From Streptomyces griseus (lineage in GTDB: Bacteria; Actinomycetota; Actinomycetes; Streptomycetales; Streptomycetaceae): a stretch of 48,778 bases of DNA. Positions 41,123 to 48,778 of the stretch are shown here, piece by piece. Where the stretch lies: NCBI GenBank assembly GCA_002154345.1, contig MUNB01000002.1:1-48778 (forward strand), read 5' to 3'. Every line of letters starts with the position of its first letter. The stretch's first letter is position 1. Below the pieces are notes generated by a model that was given only the letters and a program-made list of their open reading frames with translations, was not told the DNA's origin and ran no database searches. A program made the position numbers and the translations under genes.

Positions 41123-41428
41123 TCAGGTCGCCGGCGGCGGCATCGCGACCCGGCCCGCCCTGCGCTCCCCGTCCAGGACGCGCAGGGCCCGCGCCAGGGT
41201 GGCGGCGTGGATCCGCGACTCGCCGCGCTCGTGCATCAGGGCCAGGGCGTCGCGCAGGGCGGCCGCCCGGGAGGCCAGGGCCTGGGCGGCCCGCAGCGCG
41301 CTGTAGGTGTCGCCGCCGTGGGCCGGGTTGATCCGGCCCACCTGGTCGAGCACGGCCAGATAGCAGTCGACGAACTCGCCCTCGGCGCGGGTCAGCGCGG
41401 GCAGGGGCGGGAACTCGGGTGGTTCCAT
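41123..41428 (-). CDS. small hypothetical protein downstream of clpP
   Basis: A 101-residue protein, mostly helical (FVDCYLAVLDQVGRINPAHG; YSALRAAQALASRAAALRDA; ALALMHERGESRIHAATLAR), with a proline-rich start (MEPPEFPPLPALT) and no recognised domain. It begins 38 bases after the ClpP-like gene on the same strand and is probably in its operon. Codon use fits a real gene. A ClpP-associated role is inference only. Confidence 0.6.
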   Translation of the reverse strand: MEPPEFPPLPALTRAEGEFVDCYLAVLDQVGRINPAHGGDTYSALRAAQALASRAAALRDALALMHERGESRIHAATLARALRVLDGERRAGRVAMPPPAT

Positions 41429-41465
41429 CAACGGTTCACCTCGCGTCGTACGCCGGCCGGGAGTG

Positions 41466-42071
41466 TCAGCGGTTCTCCACGACGTGGTCGACCAGCCCGT
41501 AGGCGAGGGCGGCCTTCGCGTCGAGGATGGTGTCGCGCTCGATGTCGGCGGTGATGCGCTCCGCGGTCTGCTCCGTGTGCCGGACCAGCATGGCCGCGAA
41601 CATCTCGCGGGTGCGCACCAGTTCGCGCGCGTGGATCTCCAGGTCGGACGGCTGGCCCCGCATCGGCTCCTCCAGTGCGGGCTGCTGAATGACTACCCGC
41701 GCCCCGGGCAGCGCATGTCGCCGCCCCTTCGCCCCGGCCGCCAGCAGGGCCGCCGCGTACGAACCGGCCTGCCCCAGGCAGAAGGTCTCCACCTCGCAGG
41801 TCAGGAACCGCATCGTGTCGTAGACCGCCGCCATCGCCTGGAACGAGCCGCCGGGGGAGTTGATGTAGAGCGACAGGGGCCGGTCCGGATCGGCGTGCTC
41901 CAGATACATGAGCTGGGCGATGAGGTCGCCCGCCGCCGTGTCGTCGATCGGGGTCCCGAGGAAGACGATCCGCTCGGACAGGAGCTTGGAGTACGGGTCC
42001 AGCGTCCGGGTTCCGGTCGCGGTGCGCTCGGTGAACTCGGGCAGTACGTAGCGGGCGGCGGGGCGGATCAT
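41466..42071 (-). CDS. clpP: ClpP-like protease subunit with catalytic His replaced by Gln
   Basis: A 201-residue ClpP paralogue: [40 protein letters not shown], and the nucleophile Ser104 in [16 protein letters not shown]. The catalytic histidine position reads RVVIQQP (Gln129 where active ClpP has MIHQP), while the aspartate (Asp180, [20 protein letters not shown]) is present. So the Ser-His-Asp triad is broken. Streptomyces carry several ClpP copies (ClpP3/P4 types); this could be a structural or regulatory ring partner. No clpX or second clpP is adjacent. ATG 42071 has GAGAGG 8 bases upstream. Confidence 0.88.
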   Translation of the reverse strand: MIRPAARYVLPEFTERTATGTRTLDPYSKLLSERIVFLGTPIDDTAAGDLIAQLMYLEHADPDRPLSLYINSPGGSFQAMAAVYDTMRFLTCEVETFCLGQAGSYAAALLAAGAKGRRHALPGARVVIQQPALEEPMRGQPSDLEIHARELVRTREMFAAMLVRHTEQTAERITADIERDTILDAKAALAYGLVDHVVENR

Positions 42072-42142
42072 GGCGTGCCTCTCTCCTGGAACTGACCATC
42101 CGTCTGTCCGTCCGTCAGCCCGTCCGGCTGTGCGTAAAAAAT

Positions 42143-42168
42143 GTACAGGACGTACAGAAGGTTATGAT
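42143..42168 (+). promoter_or_regulatory. promoter region of the Phd-type antitoxin
   Basis: TATGAT (42163-42168) is a consensus -10 whose start point would fall at about the ATG at 42176, predicting a leaderless mRNA. Upstream, GTACAG is repeated directly (42143-42148 and 42152-42157), a possible Phd binding site. No strong -35 was found. Confidence 0.5.
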
Positions 42169-42175
42169 GGGGACT

Positions 42176-42460
42176 ATGGCCTACGAGATTCCGGTGACGC
42201 AAGCACGGGCGGAGCTAGCCGAACTGATCAACCGCGTCGTCTACGGCGGTGAACGCGTGGTGGTGACGCGGCACGGCAAACCGCTCATCGCGCTGGTATC
42301 CGCCGCTGACCTGCAACGACTTGAAGCGGACGAGGCGGCTGCCGAGGAGCAGGTGATCAGTTCGGTCTCCTCGATCGGCTCCGCGCCCTCCGCTCAGGGC
42401 GAACGGCGCAGGTTCGGCATCGCCGCCGAGCACCGCCCCCACGACGGCCGCGACACCTGA
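42176..42460 (+). CDS. Phd/YefM-type antitoxin without a visible toxin
   Basis: A 94-residue protein. The N-terminal Phd fold is clear: YEIPVTQARAELAELINRVV, GGERVVVTRHGKPLIALVSA and DLQRLEADEAAAEEQ. The C-terminal 35 residues are the flexible, toxin-binding part. No toxin gene (Doc, YoeB, PIN) follows: the next gene is on the other strand behind a strong terminator. It may be a solitary regulator, or a partner for a toxin elsewhere. A second ATG at 42164 lies inside the -10 box and is unlikely. Confidence 0.87.
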   Translation: MAYEIPVTQARAELAELINRVVYGGERVVVTRHGKPLIALVSAADLQRLEADEAAAEEQVISSVSSIGSAPSAQGERRRFGIAAEHRPHDGRDT

Positions 42461-42482
42461 GGTCCGACCGCCCCGCGACAGC

Positions 42483-42526
42483 ACGGAGCCGGGCGCCCCT
42501 CCCGCGGGAGGGGCGCCCGGCTCCGT
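42483..42526. terminator. 44-base perfect palindrome, bidirectional terminator
   Basis: Bases 42483-42504 and 42505-42526 are exact complements (ACGGAGCCGGGCGCCCC...), giving a 22-base stem with essentially no loop. It lies between the convergent antitoxin (ends 42460) and membrane-protein (ends 42550) genes. Confidence 0.88.
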
Positions 42527-42549
42527 CCGTACGAACGCGGGCCCGGTGC

Positions 42550-43539
42550 TCAGCCGGTCAGGGCCGGCTCCCGGGCGGGCCCGGTGGGCGTCGGCGCGGC
42601 GGGCTTCGGCGTCCGCCGGGCGAGCAGTACCGCCGCCAGGCCGAACAGCGACCACAGTGAGAGCGTCAGCGCCGCGCCGCCCGCCGCACTGCCGTCGAAG
42701 AACGCGACCGAGCGCAGCAGCGAACCGCCCGCACCCGGCGGAAGCCACTGGCCGATCGCGCCGACGGGCTCGGGCAGCAGCTGCGGCGCGCTCGTGACGC
42801 CGGAGAAGGAGTTGCCCAGCAGAACCATCAGCAGTGCGCCGATGCCGATGCCGCGCGGCCCGAACAGGGCGGCGAGCCCCGCCACCGCCGAACCGATGGC
42901 CAGCACGGTGAGCGCGAGCACGCCCGCCTCCGTCCACCAGTCGCCCGTGACCACGCCGAGCCAGCTGTGCGCCACGGCCGTGGCGGCGAGGCCCACCAGT
43001 GCGGCCGACCCGACGAGGGTCAGTGCGGCCCGCACCCCGCGCAGCCCCATCAGCGTGACGACGGCTCCGGCCGCCATGCCCGCCAGGGCCAGCGGCAGGA
43101 CGCTCGCGCCGAGCGCGCTGCCCCGGGGGTCGCCGGGCGGCGCGGCGACCACATCGGTGACCTGGACCCGCGTGCCCTCCGGAACGGACGTGGTCACGGC
43201 CTCGCGCAGCAGCTGGGAGACGACCGGGCTCGCCGCCGACGCGGTGAGCAGGTGCGGACCCTGCGGGGTGGCGACGACGGCTCCGTATACGACCCGGTCC
43301 TCGATCGCGGCGCGGGCGGCGGCCTCGTCGTCGAAGCGGTGCACCTCGAAGGCGCCGTCGCGCTGCTGGAACCGCTGCTCCAGCTGCTGGGCGGCCGGCG
43401 CCGCGCCCGCCACCCCGACCGGGAGGTCGCGCGGTGCGATCCGGGCGGCGGGCCAGGCGAAGGCCCAGAGGGCGAGCGTCACCATCAGCGGGATCAGCAG
43501 GACTACCGCCACCGCGCGGCGGTTGGGTGCGGTGGGCAT
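42550..43539 (-). CDS. ABC-2/YhgE-like membrane permease
   Basis: A 329-residue membrane protein. One N-terminal helix (VAVVLLIPLMVTLALWAFAW) precedes a ~110-residue external domain (DLPVGVAGAAPAAQQLEQRF; AAIEDRVVYGAVVATPQGPH), then six helices (LPLALAGMAAGAVVTLMGLR through LTLSLWSLFGLAAVLLARRT). The plan is that of ABC-2/YhgE-Pip (DUF3533-like) exporters. No ATPase gene is nearby. It is divergent from a TetR regulator, the common arrangement for exporter-repressor pairs, and is probably repressed by it. Confidence 0.83.
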   Translation of the reverse strand: MPTAPNRRAVAVVLLIPLMVTLALWAFAWPAARIAPRDLPVGVAGAAPAAQQLEQRFQQRDGAFEVHRFDDEAAARAAIEDRVVYGAVVATPQGPHLLTASAASPVVSQLLREAVTTSVPEGTRVQVTDVVAAPPGDPRGSALGASVLPLALAGMAAGAVVTLMGLRGVRAALTLVGSAALVGLAATAVAHSWLGVVTGDWWTEAGVLALTVLAIGSAVAGLAALFGPRGIGIGALLMVLLGNSFSGVTSAPQLLPEPVGAIGQWLPPGAGGSLLRSVAFFDGSAAGGAALTLSLWSLFGLAAVLLARRTPKPAAPTPTGPAREPALTG

Positions 43540-43580
43540 GAGGGGCCTCGATTCGTGCGGCTCAGCGGAGGGTTTTGAGA

Positions 43581-43657
43581 GAAGGATCGTTCGTTTTACG
43601 GTCTGGTCCCACTGTCCGGACGTCGCGTTCGATTGTCAAGAAGGAATGTTCGTTTTA
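43581..43657. promoter_or_regulatory. 18-base direct repeats, candidate TetR sites
   Basis: GAAGGATCGTTCGTTTTA (43581-43598) and GAAGGAATGTTCGTTTTA (43640-43657) match at 16 of 18 positions and lie 59 bases apart in the permease-TetR gap. The second ends 10 bases before the TetR ATG. Each holds the core GTTCGTTTTA. Their position lets one repressor act on both divergent genes. Confidence 0.6.
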
Positions 43658-43667
43658 GATTGAGGTC

Positions 43668-44288
43668 ATGGCACGCGTATCCCAGGAACACCTCGACGCC
43701 CGCCGTCGCCAGATCCTCGGCGGCGCGGCGCGCTGCTTCGCCCGCAACGGCTTCCACGGCACGTCGATGCAGGACGTCCTCAAGGAGGCGGGCCTGTCCG
43801 CCGGAGCGGTCTACCGCTACTTCCCGGGCAAGGAGGACATCATCGCGGCCATCACCGAGGAGACCTTCGCCGTCATCCGCGGCGCCTTCGAGGAAGCGGC
43901 CCGCACGGCGCCGCCGCCCACTCCGGACGCGCTGCTCGGCAAGGTGCTGGGCGGAGTGCTCGCGGGGCAGGTGCACGGACTGGAGCGCCGGATCTTCGCC
44001 GCGCTCGTCGTCCAGCTCTGGTCGGAGACGCTGCGCGACGAACGGCTCGCCGCACTGCTCGACGAGGGGTACGCCACCATGCGCGTCGCCTGGGCGAAAC
44101 TCGTCGACGCCTACCGCTCCGCCGGGATCCTGGAGAGCGATGTGCCCGCCGACCATGTGGCGCGAACGATGATCGCGACGGCGCAGGGCTTCATCGTGCA
44201 GGAGGCGCTCTTCGGGGACGTACGCCCGGAAGTGCTGGAGAACGGGTTGCGCGGACTCATGTCCATGAACCCGCAAAAGATCAGTTAA
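43668..44288 (+). CDS. TetR/AcrR-family transcriptional regulator
   Basis: A 206-residue repressor. The HTH is RRRQILGGAARCFARNGFHG and LKEAGLSAGAVYRYFPGKED (about 12-55); the remaining helices form a TetR_C-type ligand domain (ARTMIATAQGFIVQEALFGD). It is divergent from the ABC-2-like permease and probably controls it and itself through the direct repeats in the gap. Ligand unknown. Confidence 0.93.
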   Translation: MARVSQEHLDARRRQILGGAARCFARNGFHGTSMQDVLKEAGLSAGAVYRYFPGKEDIIAAITEETFAVIRGAFEEAARTAPPPTPDALLGKVLGGVLAGQVHGLERRIFAALVVQLWSETLRDERLAALLDEGYATMRVAWAKLVDAYRSAGILESDVPADHVARTMIATAQGFIVQEALFGDVRPEVLENGLRGLMSMNPQKIS

Positions 44289-44300
44289 CGCAACGGAAAA
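44285..44300 (+). promoter_or_regulatory. possible GlnR half-box upstream of ureA
   Basis: TTAAC-N6-GAAAA overlaps the TetR stop and resembles a GlnR half-site (gTnAC-N6-GAAAc). A second half at the standard spacing is not evident: CTAAC (44310-44314) lies 9 instead of 6 bases on. GlnR control of urease is known in Streptomyces, which raises interest in this weak match. Confidence 0.3.
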
Positions 44301-44340
44301 ACTTCCGCCCTAACGTGCAATGCATGGTCGCGAGACCGTC

Positions 44341-44376
44341 ATCCCCGTTCAACGGATTGTTGAACGGGGATAGGGT
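44341..44376 (+). promoter_or_regulatory. urease promoter with 13-base inverted repeat
   Basis: ATCCCCGTTCAAC (44341-44353) pairs perfectly with GTTGAACGGGGAT (44359-44371). A promoter overlaps it: TTCAAC (44348-44353), 17-base spacer, TAGGGT (44371-44376). The inverted repeat covers the -35 and the spacer, so it looks like a repressor operator. The start point would be near 44383, giving a leader of about 43 bases. Confidence 0.65.
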
Positions 44377-44425
44377 CCCGCTGCGTCCGGAGCCGGAGCC
44401 GGACGGAAGACGATGAGGTGGAAGC

Positions 44426-44728
<303 letters not shown>

Positions 44729-44741
44729 CGGGGGAGCGCCG

Positions 44742-45053
44742 ATGATTCCCGGAGAGATCCTGTACGGCGACGGGGACATCCCCCTCAACGAGGGGCGGGC
44801 GGTCACCCGCCTCACCGTCCTCAACGCCGCCGACCGCCCCGTCCAGGTCGGCTCCCACTACCACTTCGCCGAGGCCAACCCCGGACTGCGCTTCGACCGC
44901 GCCGCCGCCCACGGTCTGCGGCTGAACATCGCGGCCGGCACGGCGGTCCGCTTCGAACCCGGCATCCCCGCCGACGTCGAACTCGTCCCCCTCGCCGGCC
45001 GCCGCGTCGTCCCCGGCCTGCGCGGCGAAACCGGAGGTTCCCTCGATGCCTGA
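44742..45053 (+). CDS. ureB: urease subunit beta
   Basis: A 103-residue beta subunit: [40 protein letters not shown] and [20 protein letters not shown] are all family blocks. It supplies the middle piece of the holoenzyme. The ATG at 44742 follows GGGGGAG. The stop overlaps the ureC ATG by 8 bases (atgcctga), so the two are coupled. Confidence 0.97.
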   Translation: MIPGEILYGDGDIPLNEGRAVTRLTVLNAADRPVQVGSHYHFAEANPGLRFDRAAAHGLRLNIAAGTAVRFEPGIPADVELVPLAGRRVVPGLRGETGGSLDA

Positions 45054-46767
45054 CCTCAAGCGAGCGGTGTACGCCGACCTGTTCGGGCCCACCACCGGCG
45101 ACCGGATCCGGCTCGCCGACACCGATCTGCTCGTCGAGATCGAGGAGGACCGCTCCGGCGGCCCCGGACACGCGGGCGACGAGGCGGTGTTCGGCGGCGG
45201 CAAGGTGATCCGGGAGTCGATGGGCCAGGCCCGCACCACCCGGGCCGAAGGCGCGCCCGACACCGTCATCACCGGGGCCGTCGTCATCGACCACTGGGGC
45301 ATCGTCAAGGCCGACATCGGCATCCGGGACGGCCGGATCACCGGCATCGGCAAGGCCGGCAACCCGGACACCATGGACGGCGTCCACCCCGACCTGGTGA
45401 TCGGCCCCGAGACCGAGATCATCGCGGGCAACGGGAAGCTGCTCACCGCCGGAGCGGTCGACGCCCACGTCCACTTCATCTCGCCCACCCTCGTCGACCA
45501 GGCGCTCTCCAGCGGCATCACCACCCTCGTCGGCGGCGGCACCGGCCCCGCCGAGGGCACCAAGGCCACCACCATCACCCCCGGACCCTGGCACCTCGCC
45601 CGGATGTTCGAGGCGCTGGAGACCTTCCCGGTCAACATCGGGCTGCTCGGCAAGGGCAACACGATGTCGCAGGACGCCATGCACTCCCAACTGCGCGGCG
45701 GCGCACTGGGATTCAAGATCCACGAGGACTGGGGCGCCACGCCCGCCGTCATCGACGCCTGCCTCACCGTCTGCGAGCGGACCGGCGCGCAGCTCGCCAT
45801 CCACACGGACACCCTCAACGAGGCCGGATTCGTCGCCGACACCCTCGCCGCCATCGCCGGCCGGACGATCCACGCGTACCACACCGAAGGAGCGGGCGGC
45901 GGGCACGCGCCCGACATCATCAGCGTGGTCTCCGAGCCGTACGTCCTGCCCAGCTCGACCAACCCCACCCGGCCGCACACCGTCAACACCATCGAGGAAC
46001 ACCTCGACATGCTGATGGTCTGCCACCACCTGAACCCCGCCGTCCCCGAGGACCTGGCCTTCGCGGAGTCCCGGATCCGGCCCTCCACCATCGCGGCCGA
46101 GGACATCCTGCACGACCTCGGCGCGATCTCGATCATCTCCTCCGACTCCCAGGCCATGGGCCGCATCGGCGAGGTGATCCTGCGGACCTGGCAGACCGCC
46201 CATGTGATGAAGAAGCGGCGCGGAGCCCTGCCCGGCGACGGCCGGGCCGACAACCACCGGGTCCGTCGCTATGTCGCCAAATACACCATCAACCCGGCCG
46301 TCGCCCAGGGCATGGGCGGCGAGATCGGCTCCGTGGAGACCGGCAAGCTCGCCGACCTCGTCCTCTGGGACCCGGCGTTCTTCGGCGTCAAACCGCAGAC
46401 CGTCATCAAGGGCGGTCAGATCGCGTACGCGCAGATGGGCGACGCCAACGCCTCCATCCCGACGCCCCAGCCGGTGATGCCCCGGCCGATGTTCGGCGCC
46501 CTGGGGCGGGCGGCGGCCCACAGCTCGTTCAACTTCGTCTCCGCCGCCGCGATCGAGGACGGACTGCCCGAACGGCTCGCCCTGGACAAGCGGTTCACGC
46601 CGATCACCAGCACCCGTGGGGTCACCAAGGCGGACATGCGGGAGAACGACGCGGTGCCGCGCGTCCACGTCGACCCCGACAGCTTCGCCGTCACCATCGA
46701 CGGCGATCCGGTCGAGCCCGCTCCGGCGGCGGAACTGCCCATGGCCCAGCGCTACTTCCTCTTCTGA
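45046..46767 (+). CDS. ureC: urease subunit alpha (catalytic)
   Basis: The 573-residue catalytic subunit has every nickel ligand: His141 and His143 ([10 protein letters not shown]), the carbamylated Lys224 with His226 ([10 protein letters not shown]), His253 ([10 protein letters not shown]), His279 ([15 protein letters not shown]), the flap His327 in MVCHHLNP, and the aspartate of [13 protein letters not shown] (Asp367 by alignment). It hydrolyses urea to ammonia and carbamate. Length and motifs are normal and no damage is seen. Confidence 0.98.
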   Translation: MPDLKRAVYADLFGPTTGDRIRLADTDLLVEIEEDRSGGPGHAGDEAVFGGGKVIRESMGQARTTRAEGAPDTVITGAVVIDHWGIVKADIGIRDGRITGIGKAGNPDTMDGVHPDLVIGPETEIIAGNGKLLTAGAVDAHVHFISPTLVDQALSSGITTLVGGGTGPAEGTKATTITPGPWHLARMFEALETFPVNIGLLGKGNTMSQDAMHSQLRGGALGFKIHEDWGATPAVIDACLTVCERTGAQLAIHTDTLNEAGFVADTLAAIAGRTIHAYHTEGAGGGHAPDIISVVSEPYVLPSSTNPTRPHTVNTIEEHLDMLMVCHHLNPAVPEDLAFAESRIRPSTIAAEDILHDLGAISIISSDSQAMGRIGEVILRTWQTAHVMKKRRGALPGDGRADNHRVRRYVAKYTINPAVAQGMGGEIGSVETGKLADLVLWDPAFFGVKPQTVIKGGQIAYAQMGDANASIPTPQPVMPRPMFGALGRAAAHSSFNFVSAAAIEDGLPERLALDKRFTPITSTRGVTKADMRENDAVPRVHVDPDSFAVTIDGDPVEPAPAAELPMAQRYFLF

Positions 46768-46782
46768 GAGCCGGTCGCAGCC

Positions 46783-47445
46783 ATGTCACGCGCAGCCCTC
46801 CTCGTCCTCGCCGACGGCCGGTTCCCCGCCGGCGGCCACGCCCACTCGGGCGGCGCCGAACCGGCCGTCGCCGAAGGCCGCGTCCGGGACGCCGACTCCC
46901 TCGCCGCCTTCTGCCGGGGCCGGCTGCACACCGCGGGCCTCACCGCCGCCGCCCTCGCTGCGGCGGCGGCCTACGGCCTCGACCCGCTCGCCCTGGACGA
47001 GGCCGCCGACGCCCGTACGCCCGCGCCGGCCCTGCGGGCCACCGCCCGGAAGCTGGGCCGGCAGATGATGCGGGCCGCCCGCGCCACCTGGCCGAGCCCC
47101 GAACTGGACGCGCTCGCCCGGGCCCGGCCGCGCGGCGCCCACCAGCCCGTCGTCCTCGGGCTCACCGCACGGGCGGCCGGCCTGGGCCCCGTGGACGCCG
47201 CGCACTGTGTCGCGTACGAGACCGTCAGCGGCCCCGCCACCGCGGTCGTCCGCCTCCTCTCCCTCGACCCCTTCCACGCCACCGCCGTCCTGGCCCGGCT
47301 CGCCCCCGAGCTGGACCGGGTGGCCGAACAAGCCGCCGAGGCAGCCCGGCGGGGCATCGACGCCCTGCCCGCCGCCTCGGCCCCGCTCCTCGACATCACC
47401 GCCGAGGCGCACGCCGCCTGGCCGGTCCGCCTCTTCGCCTCGTAA
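46783..47445 (+). CDS. ureF: urease accessory protein UreF
   Basis: A 220-residue all-helical accessory protein: [20 protein letters not shown] (N-terminal family motif), [20 protein letters not shown] and [20 protein letters not shown]. UreF joins UreD and UreG in the complex that loads nickel into UreC. No ureE gene is present between ureC and ureF, as is usual in Streptomyces. Alanine-rich composition is normal for this genus. Confidence 0.95.
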   Translation: MSRAALLVLADGRFPAGGHAHSGGAEPAVAEGRVRDADSLAAFCRGRLHTAGLTAAALAAAAAYGLDPLALDEAADARTPAPALRATARKLGRQMMRAARATWPSPELDALARARPRGAHQPVVLGLTARAAGLGPVDAAHCVAYETVSGPATAVVRLLSLDPFHATAVLARLAPELDRVAEQAAEAARRGIDALPAASAPLLDITAEAHAAWPVRLFAS

Positions 47446-47477
47446 GACCTTCCGCCCGACCACTCCAGGGAGCCCCC

Positions 47478-48151
<674 letters not shown>

Positions 48152-48155
<4 letters not shown>

Positions 48156-48778
48156 GCGTCCGCTCAAGGGCCCGGCTGCGCGCCGAGCCCGACGGCCGCG
48201 GCGGCACCGCGCTGCCCGTCCTGGAGAGCGACGGCCCGCTCGCCCTGCGCCGCACCCGCTCCCCACGGGCCGCGTACGCCCGGGTCACCGTCGTCGGCGC
48301 GATGAGCGCCCCGCTCAACGGCGACCGCCTCGCCATCGAGGCCGAGGTAGTCGACGGCGCGCGCCTCACCGTCGACGCGGCGGCGGCCACTGTCGCCCTC
48401 CCGGGCCCCCGGACGGACGCCGAGCCGTCCACGTACACCGTGGACCTGACCGTGGGGGAGGGGGCGGTCCTGCACTGGCTGCCCGAACAGCTCGTCTCCG
48501 CCCACGGCAGCGACCTGCACCAGACCACCCGGGTCCGGCTCGCCCCCACCGCACGCCTCCTGCTGCGCGAGGAGCAGATCCTCGGCCGGCACGGCGAGCC
48601 CACCGGCGCGCTCACCACCCGGCTCACCGTCCACCGCGCGGGCCGCCCGCTCCTGGACCAGCAACTGGCCTACGGGCCCGGCGCCCCCGGAGGCTGGGAC
48701 GGCCCCGCCGTCCTCGGCGGCCACCGGGCCGTCGGTCAACTCCTCCTCGCCGACCCGGCCTTCGAGGACGCCCCGCTC
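48152..48778 (+). CDS. ureD: urease accessory protein UreD (5' part, runs off the window)
   Basis: The GTG at 48152 overlaps the ureG stop. The open frame runs 209 codons to the window end without a stop. UreD blocks visible: [60 protein letters not shown] and [20 protein letters not shown]. UreD (UreH) is the scaffold that binds UreF and apourease. The 3' end, probably about 40-60 codons, is outside the window. Confidence 0.94.

Noticed and set aside
40712-41306. Short frames on both strands (for example 40712-40987 minus, 40935-41306 plus)
   Set aside because: They start in or cross the palindromic element and have no domain or codon pattern of a gene.

Overview
The window is about 72% GC by eye, has strong third-position G/C bias, uses GTG and TTG starts freely and has many 4- or 8-base gene overlaps. 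It carries ECF41 sigma, WhiJ-type, DUF397 and NlpC/P60 genes of actinobacterial type. It therefore looks like a Streptomyces chromosome. From memory, the order sbcC - lrp - ... - purB - ... - bioD/A/B/F - ... - ureABCFGD follows the same order as a core-chromosome segment of S. coelicolor (around SCO1263 down to SCO1231), so most of the window is conserved rather than an accessory island. No transposase, integrase, tRNA, rRNA or CRISPR array was seen.

Layout. (1) 1-1.7 kb: an inverted copy of the head of an lrp gene is joined in frame to the 3' part of sbcC, followed by the intact lrp and a divergent rhodanese. (2) 1.7-7.5 kb: ATP-grasp protein, DUF885 peptidase-like protein, a second Lrp divergent from a PLP-dependent trans-sulfuration enzyme, and an ACT-GNAT membrane protein. 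(3) 7.6-13.5 kb: an uncharacterised two-gene operon (SWIM zinc-finger protein plus a 966-residue DUF6493-like protein) behind a Tat-exported PhoD-type phosphatase. (4) 13.7-20.3 kb: MocR/EamA pair, alpha/beta hydrolase divergent from an ECF41 sigma factor, a HutC-type GntR regulator with a DasR-like operator over its -35, and a ROK regulator. (5) 20.4-24.0 kb: LuxR-type two-component system divergent from an ABC exporter. (6) 24.0-29.6 kb: mug, purB, SGNH hydrolase, two overlapping CNNM/HlyC-like genes. (7) 29.7-31.6 kb: GNAT, a ribbon-helix-helix/Fic-fold toxin-antitoxin pair with a palindromic operator, and a methyltransferase. (8) 31.7-36.3 kb: bioB-bioA-bioD divergent from bioF. (9) 36.3-38.2 kb: WhiJ/AbaA-type developmental trio (DUF397, XRE-DUF5753, HATPase). 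(10) 38.2-39.9 kb: LysR/LysE pair. (11) 39.9-41.1 kb: a c-di-AMP (ydaO) riboswitch controlling an NlpC/P60 cell-wall hydrolase, then a 160-base MITE-like palindrome. (12) 41.1-42.5 kb: a ClpP paralogue whose catalytic His is replaced by Gln with a small partner ORF, and an orphan Phd-type antitoxin. (13) 42.5-44.3 kb: ABC-2-like membrane protein divergent from a TetR regulator. (14) 44.3 kb to the end: urease operon ureABCFG and the start of ureD.

Metabolic themes are biotin synthesis, urea nitrogen release and sulfur amino-acid handling (rhodanese, trans-sulfuration lyase), each beside its own candidate regulatory site. The least understood items are the SWIM/DUF6493 operon, the Fic-fold pair with a degenerate Fic motif, the His-less ClpP, the Cys/His-rich tail on BioB, the palindromic repeat at 40.9-41.1 kb, and the inverted lrp/sbcC junction at the left edge. 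That junction may be real or an assembly artefact.
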